NCBI GenBank assembly: GCA_029851415.1 | Contig: CM056743.1 | Location: forward strand, 75,658,186-75,722,185 | DNA length: 64,000 nt | Direction: 5' to 3' | Origin: Eretmocerus hayati | Taxonomy: Eukaryota; Arthropoda; Insecta; Hymenoptera; Aphelinidae | Part shown: positions 1 through 10,465 of the stretch, piece after piece | Layout of the letters: each line of letters starts with the position of its first letter | Position numbering within the stretch: the stretch's first letter is position 1 | The notes under the pieces: generated by a model | Told to the model about the DNA's origin: nothing | The model's input: the letters and a program-made list of their open reading frames with translations, nothing else | The model's database searches: none | Program-made: the position numbers and the translations under genes

Positions 1-1640
1 CAAGTCTCATATTGGGAACCTTGAGTACCCGCTCTTCTGCGTCACCACGTGCGGGGCGTTCAGATTGGTACCTGGTAAACATCGCAGCTAGGTAGCCAGG
101 TTCTCCAAGATGCATGATCTTATGCATTAAAAGTGCTGCGAAGTACATTCTCCGCGAATCAGTACGTAACCAACCCAAACGCTCCCTGAACGGGGTGATG
201 TGCTCGTCTCTCCTAAGATCAAAAATGTACCTCACACATGAATTGCTCAGTCGCTGTATCCGTTGCCGCTGTTCGTCCGTGGCGTCGAGGTACACGACTG
301 TGCAATAATCTAAATGCGGTTGAACTAATGACTCGACTAGGCGAATTCGGAGAGGTCTGGTGATACACGCCCTAAAAAACCGCAATCCGTCTAGGGCTCT
401 ATTCACTTTCTTAGTTACTTGGCCGATGTGCGGTTTCCACGTCAGTTCACTGTCAAGTGTAACACCAAGACTCACGACCGTGTCGCTGAACGGAATGAAC
501 TTTCCTTCCTCTATCTCAACTCCTGGCAAGTCCATTCTCTTCAGGTCTTTGATATTCCTCTCAGAGCTGAAGAAGATTGCCTTGGTCTTGCCAGCGTTGA
601 GACGCAGGCCGGAACTTCTGGCCCATTCAGCAATTAGTCGTCCTACTTCCCCTAGCCGAGTGATGCCTTCCTTGATCTTAGTTTTCTCGACTTGGAGATA
701 AATTTGAAGATCATCCGCATAGAATAGATGATATACCGACTTTCCATCTAGCAAACCAGGTAAGTCATTAACATATAAGCTGAAGAGTAAAGGCCCGAGA
801 ACGGATCCCTGTGGAACACCCAGATTGGTTTCGAGCCAATCAGAACTACCGGATTTTGAAGTGACTATTTGGGTGCGGCCTTGTAAGTATGATTTTATCC
901 ACAGGAGTGCCGACCTTGAGAATCCAAGGTTTCGGAGCTTCCTCAACAGCTTTGACGGTGTTATTGTGTCGAAGTCTTTGCTAAAGTCGAATAGTAGGAG
1001 TAAGGTGATCTTCTTCCTATCAATGCCTACTCTGATGTCATCCGTCAACTTTAGCAAGGCTGTCTGGGTGCTGTGGTGTTGCCTAAAATCAGTCTGGAAG
1101 CGATCAAGAAGTTTCTCTACTTTCAAATACTCCGTGATTTGGTCATGTGCAATTTTTTCCAAAACCTTGGAAAGGAAGCACAGCAGCGCTATGGGACGGA
1201 AGTCCGAGACCGTTGATGGAGCTACAGTCTTTTTCAATGCAATCAGCTGCGCTTGCTTCCAAGTCTCAGGAAAAACGCTATGAGCGAAAGAGGAATTGAA
1301 AATATGTACAATAAGATCACCAACTGCCGGAAGAGCCTTCGCGATCACGCTCTGGGGGATCCCATCCACCCCACGGGCCTGCGAGGAGAAATGTTTAATA
1401 GCAAGGACTACATTGTTGAAATTTGTGGGCTTAAATTTAAACCCCTCCTCCGGTGCAGAGTTAATATCGTCCATTGCTTCATTGATATTTTCGGGAGGCG
1501 AAACGGAAACCCCCGCAAAGTGAGCGTTCAGCTCATCCGGTGTGAAACCGTGGAGTTCTTCCTCTTTGCTCTTGGGCAAGAGGCCGAGATTGCGCATCTC
1601 CTTCCAGATGTTCTTGTTCTGATCAAGAACATCTGGAGAG
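1..1640 (-). CDS. Non-LTR retrotransposon reverse transcriptase, partial at both ends
   Basis: One open minus-strand frame runs from about 1640 off the left edge. It reads as the reverse transcriptase and C-terminal part of a LINE ORF2. Seen in order: a pre-RT stretch containing HGFTPDELNAHF, the palm motif FDFSKDFDTI (near 990-960), [13 protein letters not shown] (about 820-780), the catalytic YADD (about 720), then SLGVTLDSELTWKP and a C-terminal region ending in KVPNM. The endonuclease and ORF1 are absent, so the copy is 5'-truncated, as is usual for target-primed insertion. The absence of stops across about 540 codons suggests a young copy. The motifs fit the Jockey/CR1 group; the exact clade is not resolved. 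The protein would copy its own RNA into DNA at a nick in the target. Confidence 0.9.
1604..1636. repeat. 13-bp snap-back inverted repeat at LINE 5' junction
   Basis: CCAGATGTTCTTG (1604-1616) is followed by a 7-nt loop and its exact reverse complement (1624-1636). It lies exactly where the truncated LINE ends and a microsatellite begins. Confidence 0.85.
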
Positions 1641-1660
1641 AGAGAGAGAGAGAGAGAGAA
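1637..1660. repeat. (AG)n microsatellite
   Basis: Uninterrupted AG dinucleotides directly abut the LINE 5' junction. They may be the original target or filler added at integration. Confidence 0.9.
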
Positions 1661-1662
1661 TA

Positions 1663-2150
1663 GTGAGCAGAGATGGACAGCTGTCGTCGCACGGATGACG
1701 AGCAGCTTGGCCTGAGCCATCATCGCGAGCGGCTGCGATCAGCCGTCGGATAGAATATTATCCGCGCCGAGTGATGTGTGTACTAGTGTGAGTGAGGCGA
1801 GAAGGGCCCCGGTCGATGGCCTTGAAATAGTGTGAAGCGAGAGGTGTGCAGCCCCGAAATCGTCGCCTAGGAAGCACCCGGACCGAGCCCAGGATCGGGC
1901 CTTGCGTATAGCCCGGACTGGGATATGTCGACCCGGCGTCGTGACCCTGGCCCGCGTGGTATGCTGAGCGAACGCGAGTTTGGCGAGTCTCTCTCCCGCG
2001 TAAACTCTCTCTCTCGCGATGTTAGGATCAAATAAATGCGAGCGTAATCACACGCGTGATATCTGTATTAATTTTATATGAGATTATTTCTATTCTATTT
2101 GAGATGAATAAACTTTCGAAGACCACAAGAAAGGTGGTCCACAGTAAACA
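1663..2150. other. Non-coding block, possible LTR or UTR
   Basis: No reading frame. The sequence is GC-rich to about 2030 and then AT-rich, has AATAAA twice in plus orientation (near 2034 and 2106), and has a short hairpin GACCAC...GTGGTC at 2121-2139. This resembles a retroelement LTR or a transcript end, but no second copy or target duplication is visible in the window. It is downstream of the minus-strand glycoprotein remnant, so the two could belong to one element; that is inference. Confidence 0.25.
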
Positions 2151-2414
2151 TAAAATCTTTCGTTCTGTGTATCTTTATTTCTTGAAATAGTAAAGGATAT
2201 ATATATATACATGAATTAATAGTTTATTCATATTTAGAACATTATAATATAATATTCCGTATTTCCTTCGAGGATACGATGCAAGATAGTAGGTCAATTA
2301 TGAGGTTCTCAACTCTATCTCACATTGATAAGGCTGTTAGTTTATTACAAAAATTTTATGCTATCTTATTTCTTCCTTCCACGTCTCTTGTTTGGTTCAC
2401 ATAACCAATCATAC

Positions 2415-3111
2415 AAGCAAGTATATTAATTAATTCACAAAAATCTAATGGTAAAGGGTCCCAAAATGCCCATCCTTGTACTTGATCGAAGCAGGATTCT
2501 TCGGAGCATTTTCATACTGCTCCTGTTTGCATGTGAATTTTGTCAGTTTCTAGGTGAATTGTGGATTTGTATTCCTGTAAGAGTATTCCTGCGTATATGG
2601 CTACGACGGCTTCGTCCCAGCTACCGTATTGATCACTGTATTCAGTTTCTCCACAATTTCCTGCGCTATCTGAACTTCCAGCGAGTGCAACTGAATAACT
2701 TTCAAATGTTCCCATGGGTATATTGTCCATGTCTGTTTTTCCAATTCTGATTGATCTATCTTTGTGTAGTCGTAGGCATTCACTGTGATTCATGTCTCCA
2801 TAAAATGTTATTTCACCATCTTTTACTCTCGATACCCATGACATTACCCCACAATGTGTGATTTTGCTGAAAATTTTTATACCACAGGTTTTGACTATAG
2901 TTGATCCAAATTCGTTCAGTTGCAGTACATTTACATGGACAGTTCAGATATTCAATTGAGGTGGTTTGATGTCGCAGTCGTCAACTCTGACTAAGGATAT
3001 CGGTGTCAGATTTGTTAATTCTCCTCCGCAATCGTACCCAACTAGATGCGCTTCCGATGAATTTCATAGGCCGAATAAGATCAAGATGACCACAGTTTTG
3101 ATAATCTACAT
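2415..3111 (-). pseudogene. Endogenous viral-type glycoprotein remnant
   Basis: One minus-strand frame stays in register for about 700 bp and reads as the N-terminal ectodomain of a class-III-like glycoprotein of the kind found in arthropod chuviruses and in some retroelements that captured it. Visible features: a hydrophobic signal-peptide-like start (about 3111-3050), a cysteine-rich ectodomain beginning DCGG, a block with the pattern SVALAGSSDSAGNC, and KIHMQTG near the end. It is broken by in-frame stops at 3106-3108, 3064-3066, 2944-2946 and 2512-2514, and fades out near 2415. The longest open piece is 2512-2844. No matching membrane anchor follows in the correct order. It is a fossil, either an integrated viral gene or the env of a degraded LTR element. 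The family assignment comes from motif resemblance only. Confidence 0.6.
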
Positions 3112-3243
3112 TTCATCTGATCGTTCCTTCTGTAAAGTCATATATAGTATGGATATTCTGTTCTTCTTTCTTCCGGATAAAAATGATGGTAATATTTCAT
3201 ATTTCGATTTCTATAGATTCTTTTATTTAGAGTTTAGAGTGAT

Positions 3244-3515
3244 TTATGTGATTCCATTCTTATTTTTGTTTGAACTGTGACCTTTGATTGAACATTCACA
3301 GTGAGCATCTGGTTGAGCGTGAACGAAGCTTTCTCTGTTACCGCATTGTGCTTCTTTGGGGAGTATATCTTGAAGGGGAAGAGTTATAGATTGATGTGGT
3401 GCTTTTCCTGGCTCATGTTGATGATTGTTTCTTCTTGCGCGTGTCGTTATGCGAAGCATCACAATTATACCCCAGAGGATCAACAATATGATTGTTGTGA
3501 CAGTTACGGGAATTA
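3244..3515 (-). pseudogene. Membrane anchor plus basic tail fragment
   Basis: The minus frame begins directly after a stop near 3515 and encodes a strongly hydrophobic segment of about 20 residues (including IILLILWGIIVML). Then comes a basic stop-transfer stretch (RITTRARR) and a polar tail of about 55 residues ending at 3244. This is the expected layout for the C-terminus of a type I glycoprotein. It lies upstream of the glycoprotein N-terminus on the same strand, which is the wrong order for one gene. It may be the end of a second copy or the product of rearrangement. Confidence 0.4.
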
Positions 3516-3819
3516 TGAACTAAATTCAATATATCGTATGACCACGATAAGGTGGCCACCCCCCCCCCCCTGACTTTTTTTCTGTTCGAGGTACAAATTT
3601 GAACGAAACTTATTTTCATATTCTTTGGTCTCAACTATCCGATGGCAGGTCCAAATTTGGAATTTGGTTTTGTTTCGATGCGAACGGCAAAATTATTTTC
3701 GAAATATTGACAAAAAATTAGTTTGCGTTGCGGGATCGTGTAGCCCGCGGAATTTTAGTTCCAGACTAATTTCTCTGATAATTTTGGGATTATCCGCTTT
3801 CCCAGCATAGCCGATTAAA

Positions 3820-4558
3820 ACGTCGAAATTCGAGAATGCGAGGGCTTTCCCGGCAAGTTAGGGCATTGGTAACTCGGGGTGTCATGGAGGTTAGTAATTT
3901 AGTAACTCTTTGTTTCGATCACCCACGTTTGTTTATATCTCGGCATTGGAAGCTGCTGTGTCTGCTCAGCATGGAATTGAGAATGTCAAATATCTGTACA
4001 ATTTTGATCCGCAATCACAAACATTATACGAGGACGATGGTTTTTGGGGGCTTGCGAGTTCCCTGAACATTTCATTTGCGAAAGTGATACGCGTATGTAA
4101 CATGGATCTTGCGATCGAGGTTATGGCGGCATCGTTTACATTGCGGGGGCAGCATAACCTACAAAACTATACACGTCTTCTTTCGTGTTTCTATAGATTA
4201 TTAGCACGGTTTTCCATCTAATGCTTGGATCGAATGGATAGAAGAGATGATTCTCAACAAAGTGCAAGAAAAACGAATGAGGTGGCTTTCCATAATATGA
4301 GCCAACAACGATAGAATCGCGAGTGCACCCGTCGACGTGAAATTCAACATCTACAGTATGTTCCTCACGAAAAATGCCCACATGTTTCTTCTGGCTCGAG
4401 ATCGAGCATATTTCGAGCTAGGCTCAATGATCAATGCAATGCAATTAGAATCAAAACGGTGGCATCAAAAGTATTCCAGAATCAATCTGAACGATTTGGC
4501 TCGCACTATCTGTGCGTGTTATCATTTTCCAAACGCGTATGGAGTATATCAACTATAG
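3820..4558 (+). pseudogene. Unidentified decayed protein, possible viral nucleoprotein
   Basis: The plus strand gives protein-like sequence in two frames: 3910-4221 (about 100 residues, ending CFYRLLARFSI) and then, shifted by one frame, from about 4203 to 4558 with one stop near 4298. The second part contains VDVKFNIYSMFLTKN and ARDRAYFELGSMINAMQ. The join near 4203 is a frameshift, not an obvious intron. The composition (helical, no repeats) and the position next to the glycoprotein remnant suggest a second gene from the same endogenous virus, for example a nucleoprotein, but no diagnostic motif is recognised. Treat the family as unknown. Confidence 0.35.
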
Positions 4559-4850
4559 CTGAGGAAATAAATGGAAAGAGTAGCCACATAGTTGTTACTT
4601 GAGTCAGGAGATATGTGAATCACATTACGTGGTTAGGATCAGTAAGAGCTTGTTGATTTTTTATGCATGCGGGAAATTATCGTACTCCATCAAAGCTCGA
4701 GTCCAACATCACTCCTGAAAATTCTGGGATACTCTCATCGCCTTCGTGTTCATCCTCATTGCATTGTGTGAATCCTCAGTCCAGCTATGATTGGCCGTAA
4801 TTTCAAGTCAGGAAGAACATGTGGGCGTTTTCTGTGTGGAATATACTGTC

Positions 4851-5872
4851 AGTGATGAGTTCAAATACATGAAAAATGAGATGAATATCGAAAAATTTTG
4901 GATCTACGCTAGATGTAGGTGCGTTTCGTCTTTCCTCTCCTGATCAGACTCTTCAGGGGGGCTGAAGAGATCCGATTAGAGGTTGGCCCCCGACGACGTC
5001 ACCTAGCCAAAGTGGCTTGATGGTCATGATTTTGATCGGGCTCATATGTGACGCGAGGGCTTTTGTAGCCACTCGCGAGGAAGGTTTTCATCTCGGTTGT
5101 TTATCCGCCGACAACCGGTGACAATTAGAATCAATTTTAGTCTCGATCGATATGAACGATCGAAACTTTATCGCTCACGGGAATTTCAAATCATATCATC
5201 ACATGACTCGGCTACCGCAAGCTAATTTTAATCAACGGATCTGTTGATTGAGTGACATAGATCGATATTGGATTACTCCAATTCGATCTATGTACCTTCA
5301 AGGCACCTAGTAATTTGAGTGTCGCAACTTGAAGGATTTTGATGGAATTTCAAATACATGAAAAATGAGATGAATATCGACAAATTCTGAATCTACGCTA
5401 GATGTTGGTGCGTTTCGTCTTTCTTCTCCGGATCAGACTCTGTCGGCGGATGAACAACCGAGATGAAAACTTTTCTCGCGAGTGGCTACAAAAGCCCTCG
5501 TGTAACATATAAGCCCGATCAAAATCATGACCATCAAGCCACTCTGGCTAGGTGACGTCGGGGGCCAACCTCTACTCGGATCTCTTCAGCCCCCCTGAAG
5601 AGTCTGATCCGGAGAGGAAAGACGAAACGCACTAACATCTAGCGTAGATTCAAAATTTTTCGATATTCATCTCATTTCATGTATCTGAAATTCCATCAAA
5701 ATCCTTCAAAATGCGACACTCAAATTACGAGGTGCCTTGAAGGTAAATAGATCGAATCGTAGTGATCCAATATCGATCTGTGTCACTCAATCTACAGATC
5801 CGTTTATTAAAATTAGCTTGCAGTAGCCGAGTCATGTAATGATATGATATGACATAAGCTAAAATGATTCCA
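4851..5872. repeat. Compound inverted repeat (foldback)
   Basis: A block at 4851-5114 recurs inverted at about 5446-5692. The block at 5205-5345 recurs inverted at about 5693-5868. A shortened direct copy of the first block lies at 5345-5448. The right arm is therefore the reverse complement of the unit formed by the second and first blocks together. Arms contain a small internal hairpin (CTTCAGGGGGGCTGAAG, near 4951). No ORF. It could be a foldback element or a decayed TIR transposon; no target duplication was found. Confidence 0.75.
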
Positions 5873-6829
5873 GAAATTTCACAGGCACAGATAGATCAGA
5901 TGAGACTGAAAAAATTGACTATGCATGGAAAATGATAATATGAACCCAAATGAACTTGAACCGTCAGGCCAACATTTCTAATAGGGGTATACAACTAAAT
6001 TACATCGAGTTTCTTGACCCCAATCAACTCTATGAAGGGTCATTTGAAATCCACGGAAAATAATTTGGCTTCTCAAGTCAAGATTCTCGTGGTATACATC
6101 GATTGACCTATGTTTCCGTTATAAGAAAATTCTAAGTCCATCGTGAAATCCCAAGGCAGATTCTTAGTGACTCCGACCACATTTGCCTCGCAAAAAACTG
6201 TTTTCCGGAGTCGCTGAATCATCTATCCCGTCGTATAAATACGTTCAAGTGTTTCTTTTGAATTGCGAGCAACTAGTTGATAGAGAACAATGAGAGCTAG
6301 TCTCCTATAGAAGATCACAAACTATGTGCAAACTTTTGTTTTTTCCGAATGAATTTAGAAATGTGCAAGTAAACGATACCCGACTCATTCAATTCCGGGC
6401 CAACTAGAAATGTTGTTTGAAAATTAGCTGCACAGTGCCTTAATTTAGTCAAAAAACGGAATGATAATCAAATGAGTTGCACGTAAAAAAGAAACTCGAG
6501 TTTGCCAATACGTGCTCCAATCATTTCCCAACAAAATAAGACGCCGAAGTTCAGGAAGCGCTCTTTTGAAGGCATTTTGCAAACGCATGAGATCATATCA
6601 TTGCCTGCTTGGAATTGAGGAATATAAACAAAAATCGATCAATCCATAGTGGAATTGAGCACTTCGCCACTATGATAGTTTGATAATAATATAACTTGCT
6701 TCAACTCTCTTCTAGTATTGCGCGCTTCCTTCAGTGATGTTCGGAAGTACACAAAGTAATATAGCATTGTAAATTGGGAAATTTCTCAGAAAAGGAGAAT
6801 CGGGGAGGATTTTATGAAAGTGGGAAACT
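5873..6829. other. No gene seen
   Basis: AT-rich, no protein-like frame on either strand, and no repeat matched elsewhere in the window. Confidence 0.5.
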
Positions 6830-6834
6830 ACGGA

Positions 6835-7695
6835 AGGAAAAATTTCATACACGACTTTTAAGTAAGGTGAGGCCGTAGTCCGGTGAAAGCTCTTCATCCG
6901 TTCGGGGAATATGTCGATTTTTACATCACCAAATGACTTGGTATTTTACATGCGCCTACAGAATACATATCTAAACACGGAGAAATTTTTCTGCAGTAAA
7001 GTATAGCGGGAGAGCACACATGGCGTGGCAGCGCACCGTTTGTGATCTCGCGCAAAAATTCATGCCGAGACACCGCGACAATCGTGCGGAGAGCTTCACA
7101 GCAAATGCGGAGCAGGGGTCCTATTACGAGAACGAAAGTTGTCTTACCGTCAACAACTCTCGACTGCTCTTGACGTTGAACATACACAGGATACATCTGT
7201 AAGGACCAACTATATAGATATGTCCTGTGTGTATTTAGCGTATGAGTCGATGACGGTGAAGACAACTTTCGTTCTCGCAATAGGACCCCTGGAACACAAA
7301 ACGTGTTCTTGCCGCACGGTTGTCAGGGTGGCCTGGTTTAGATGTTTGCGAGAGATCATGAACGGTGCGATACGAAAGTCATCTGTGCTCTCCTGCTATA
7401 ATTTACTGCAGAACGATTCCCCCGTGAAGGGGGCTACGAAGCCAAATGTATCAATTTTTTACAAAAAAATATCCAGAGGAGATGTACACAAACGTCGTCT
7501 GCTAATGTGCGGCAACATACAACGTCTCGAGTAAACCTCATCTGAATACTTTCTTTGAGTAAAATCGACATATTTGGCTTCGTAGCCCCCTTTGAAACAT
7601 GCATTCTGAAGGTGCATGTAGAGTCCCAAGTCATTTGGTCGAGTAAAATTCGACTCATCCTCCGAACGGATTCAGGTCTAAATTCAATATGGCGG
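6835..7695. repeat. Large inverted repeat with nested short palindrome
   Basis: The segment 6955-7145 is matched inverted at about 7259-7425 (for example the block CGAGAACGAAAGTTGTCTT). The segment 6850-6945 is matched inverted at about 7604-7690. A 24-bp inverted pair starting GGGGGCTACGAAGCC lies between them (7432-7455 and 7570-7592). The inner loop (7146-7258) contains a second inverted pair around TACACAGGATACATCT. The ORFs that overlap are mirror-image artefacts of the repeat. Confidence 0.7.
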
Positions 7696-7700
7696 CTGAC

Positions 7701-9040
7701 TACGGCCTGGCCTAAAAAAGGAATCCCAGTCTTTGATCTCACCCGAGAAGACGCATTTTTTGAGACAGTGCAATTAAGACAGACATTTTTTCTCCAGGCT
7801 TGGTTAGGAAAATCGGCGTATAGTTGCATTGATACCAAAAATATTAAATGCACTTCGCTCGTCGGGCCGTTATGGGGCACGGAGAATATTTTCCCCTCAT
7901 TACACTGGGGAAAAATTAATTGCCGTTCCCCAAAACAGCGAGACTTCGCGTGGGTGCATAATGTACTATTTCTGAGCTAGATATCGATAAGACTATGCTG
8001 AGGAGTAATCCACGATTTCGGTGTAGAATCTCCTGAAAATCATAAAATAACTATGTTTGAGAACGCACTCGAAATAAACTCAGACAGCTTGAAGAAAAAA
8101 AGCTCATACCTCTAGATCACCACTACCCTCGACCCGCACCGACTTCTCTTTGCCAGATCGCTCGGAACTTGGGTGAGGAAACCGTAGAGTAATTTATAGA
8201 AAAAAGATTTTGAAAGTCGTTAGAAGAGCTACAAGATCCCGCAAGGGTTTTTGAACTGCCATAATTTTCCGATAAATGATTGATGATTGATTGAAATGGA
8301 AAGTTTTTCACTTCGCGGAGCCAATTTAAACCATACATTTTGCCGAAAAAAATATTTCAGAAAACATGAATTGACAGATTTTTTTCTCATCTTCCGAATG
8401 CTCCTTTCAAAATCACAATAGACCCAAGAACGTCCGAGTATCGCGGTTTTAGTGAAAGAATACGTGTTCCATTCATTTTGGCGGGTACTGTATATCGAGT
8501 GTTCCTAATCTGTGAATAATTCAAACTAAGAAGTCATTCCAGGCAGAATTAAGAAATGCCAATTTTGAAGTTTTATTCTTCTTTCCTCTAAAAATCGAGA
8601 ACTCAGTGACAACTGGTGTCATTCGACGTGTTTCACTCAGCCTTGAGAATTTCTTGCAAAAGCTGAAGGGATTTGGCGTATGATAAGTGATGTAAACGAA
8701 AATTGGGTGTAAATACGAAGAATGATATTCTACCTACTCTGAGAAAACTGAATTGCATACGCTGCGTTAGGCTTCATCATTTCAGATGAATCCCTCAGAG
8801 CTAAGTAGAGGAGTACCAAAAAACGAAGACACGAGAAATGGGCGCATTATTACGGCTGTCGTGGGCTAAGGAACTCTGGCACAGAAATCGTCAGTCGTAA
8901 GAATTCTGAATGGGGGGATTGATCGATTAGGAACTCTACTCAGCGATTCTGCGCTGAGTTCATAGATAAATTATTTGAAGTTTTCCTAGATCAAGAGCAC
9001 ATTGCTGCGAGTAAAATTCAAATCGTACTGGAATTGGTCT
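7701..9040. other. No gene seen
   Basis: No convincing coding frame. A short minus ORF at 8123-8338 has no recognisable feature. Confidence 0.45.
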
Positions 9041-9041
9041 A

Positions 9042-9543
9042 GGTGAAAATGTTATTCGATGAATTACGGAGTATTAGCAAGGGTAGAGTTTTACTGAGCG
9101 TGAATTTGGTGAGTACAGTTTCAGTTTCATCAATGAATTATTCAGGGGTGCTTATTGCCGGCTCACTCTGATGACATGGGAATCGTCTCGATCTCGCTTA
9201 CTCGGAACAAGCCATCAGAGGTATGAGTGGGTAATCAAAGATATCGAGAAAAACTGCAAATCTAAGAACAGCTTAGCGATAGCCCAAACCTTTACTAACA
9301 CGGTGCTACAACTGTATTGGTAATTTTCTATAAATGTAGGGTTGGAGAAGGCTGAAAGTTATTAGCCAGATTCTACCACGCGAGCGTATGCATATGGTCG
9401 GGAAGCTGATTCGTTCATACGCACTTTTCCGCCGAGCGTTCCCTTGCTACGTAGGCTATAGAAGAACAGTGTCGCGAGATTCACTTCAAACACAATGCAC
9501 AAATTAACAAGATGTTTTCAATCCGGGAGAAAATAATCAGGAG
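9042..9543 (+). repeat. Direct repeat, copy 1 (about 500 bp)
   Basis: Begins near AAAATGTTATTCGATGAATTA and matches 9957-10465 almost throughout. Shared stretches include GTGAGTACAGTTTCAGTTTC and CAACACGGTGCTACAACTGT-type sequence. Divergence is estimated by eye at roughly 15 percent. Non-coding. Confidence 0.8.
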
Positions 9544-9953
9544 TTGAATATATTGGAGGTACTGCAAATATCCGTTGCTCAAATCCGAGTACTCTTCGTA
9601 AGAGCATCAATCTATATGAGAGGTGACGTAGACGGGAAGAGCCTTGGGAAATTCTCGAGCGACTCTCAACTTAGCGCACGCAAGACCCAATACTCGAAGC
9701 TCCTCTCGGTTGTCTCGCGTGCGCAGGGAATTTCCAATTCAGCGAGCGCGAGGCCCAACATCAGAGGCTTATCTCAGTCTCGCGTACGCTGAGTCGGAAA
9801 TTCTCAAGCACGTGAAAAATTTCGATGATCGAAGTGATGTCCCAAACTTGGGTCTCGCGTACGCTAAGCTGGGAAATTTTTCGCGGACGCAAGAATTTTC
9901 CACGGTTCATCTTGGGTCTCACGTGAGCCAAGTTGGGAACTAGAAAGGAATGG
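9544..9953. repeat. Short CGCG satellite block with opposed halves
   Basis: The leader at 9546-9640 closely matches 13150-13256. Behind it are degenerate units of the 75-bp satellite, in plus orientation to about 9785 and in inverted orientation from about 9786 to 9945. The block separates the two direct-repeat copies. Confidence 0.65.
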
Positions 9954-9956
9954 CCT

Positions 9957-10465
9957 AGGGGAGAATGTTATTTGATGAATTAAGGAAGATTAGGAAGGGT
10001 AGAGTTTTCCTGAGCGTGAATTCGGTGAGTACAGTTTCAGTTTCATCAATGAATCATTCAGGAGTACTTATTGCCGGCTCACTCTGGTGACATGGAAATC
10101 GTCTTGATCTTGCATCCCGCGGGACAGACCATCAGAGTTATAAGTAGATAATCAAAGTTATCAAAAAAAAACTGCAAATAGCTATGGACAGCTGAGCCAT
10201 AACCCGAGCACTTACCAACACGGTGCTACAACTGTATTGACAATTTTCTATAAATATCGTAGGTTCGGGGAACGGCAAATTATCACCAAGATTCTACCAT
10301 ACGCGGGCGTATGCATATGGTCAGGAAGCTGATTCATTCATACGCACCTTTCCGCCGAGCACCCTCTTGCTACGTACGCAATAGAAGAACAGTATCGCAA
10401 GTTTCACTTCAAACACACTGCACGAATCAGCAAGGTGCTTTAAATTTGGAAGAAAACGACCAGGA
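9957..10465 (+). repeat. Direct repeat, copy 2
   Basis: Second copy of the repeat at 9042-9543. It continues beyond the shared region into a short GC-rich inverted pair (near 10470-10550, CGGTAGCGCT against AGCGCTGCCG). Confidence 0.8.

Noticed and set aside
360..1663. Plus-strand ORFs at the left edge
   Set aside because: Antisense shadows of the minus-strand reverse transcriptase, whose motifs are unmistakable.
7020..7980. ORFs on both strands across 6.9-8.0 kb
   Set aside because: They lie in inverted-repeat arms and mirror each other; no domain is recognisable.
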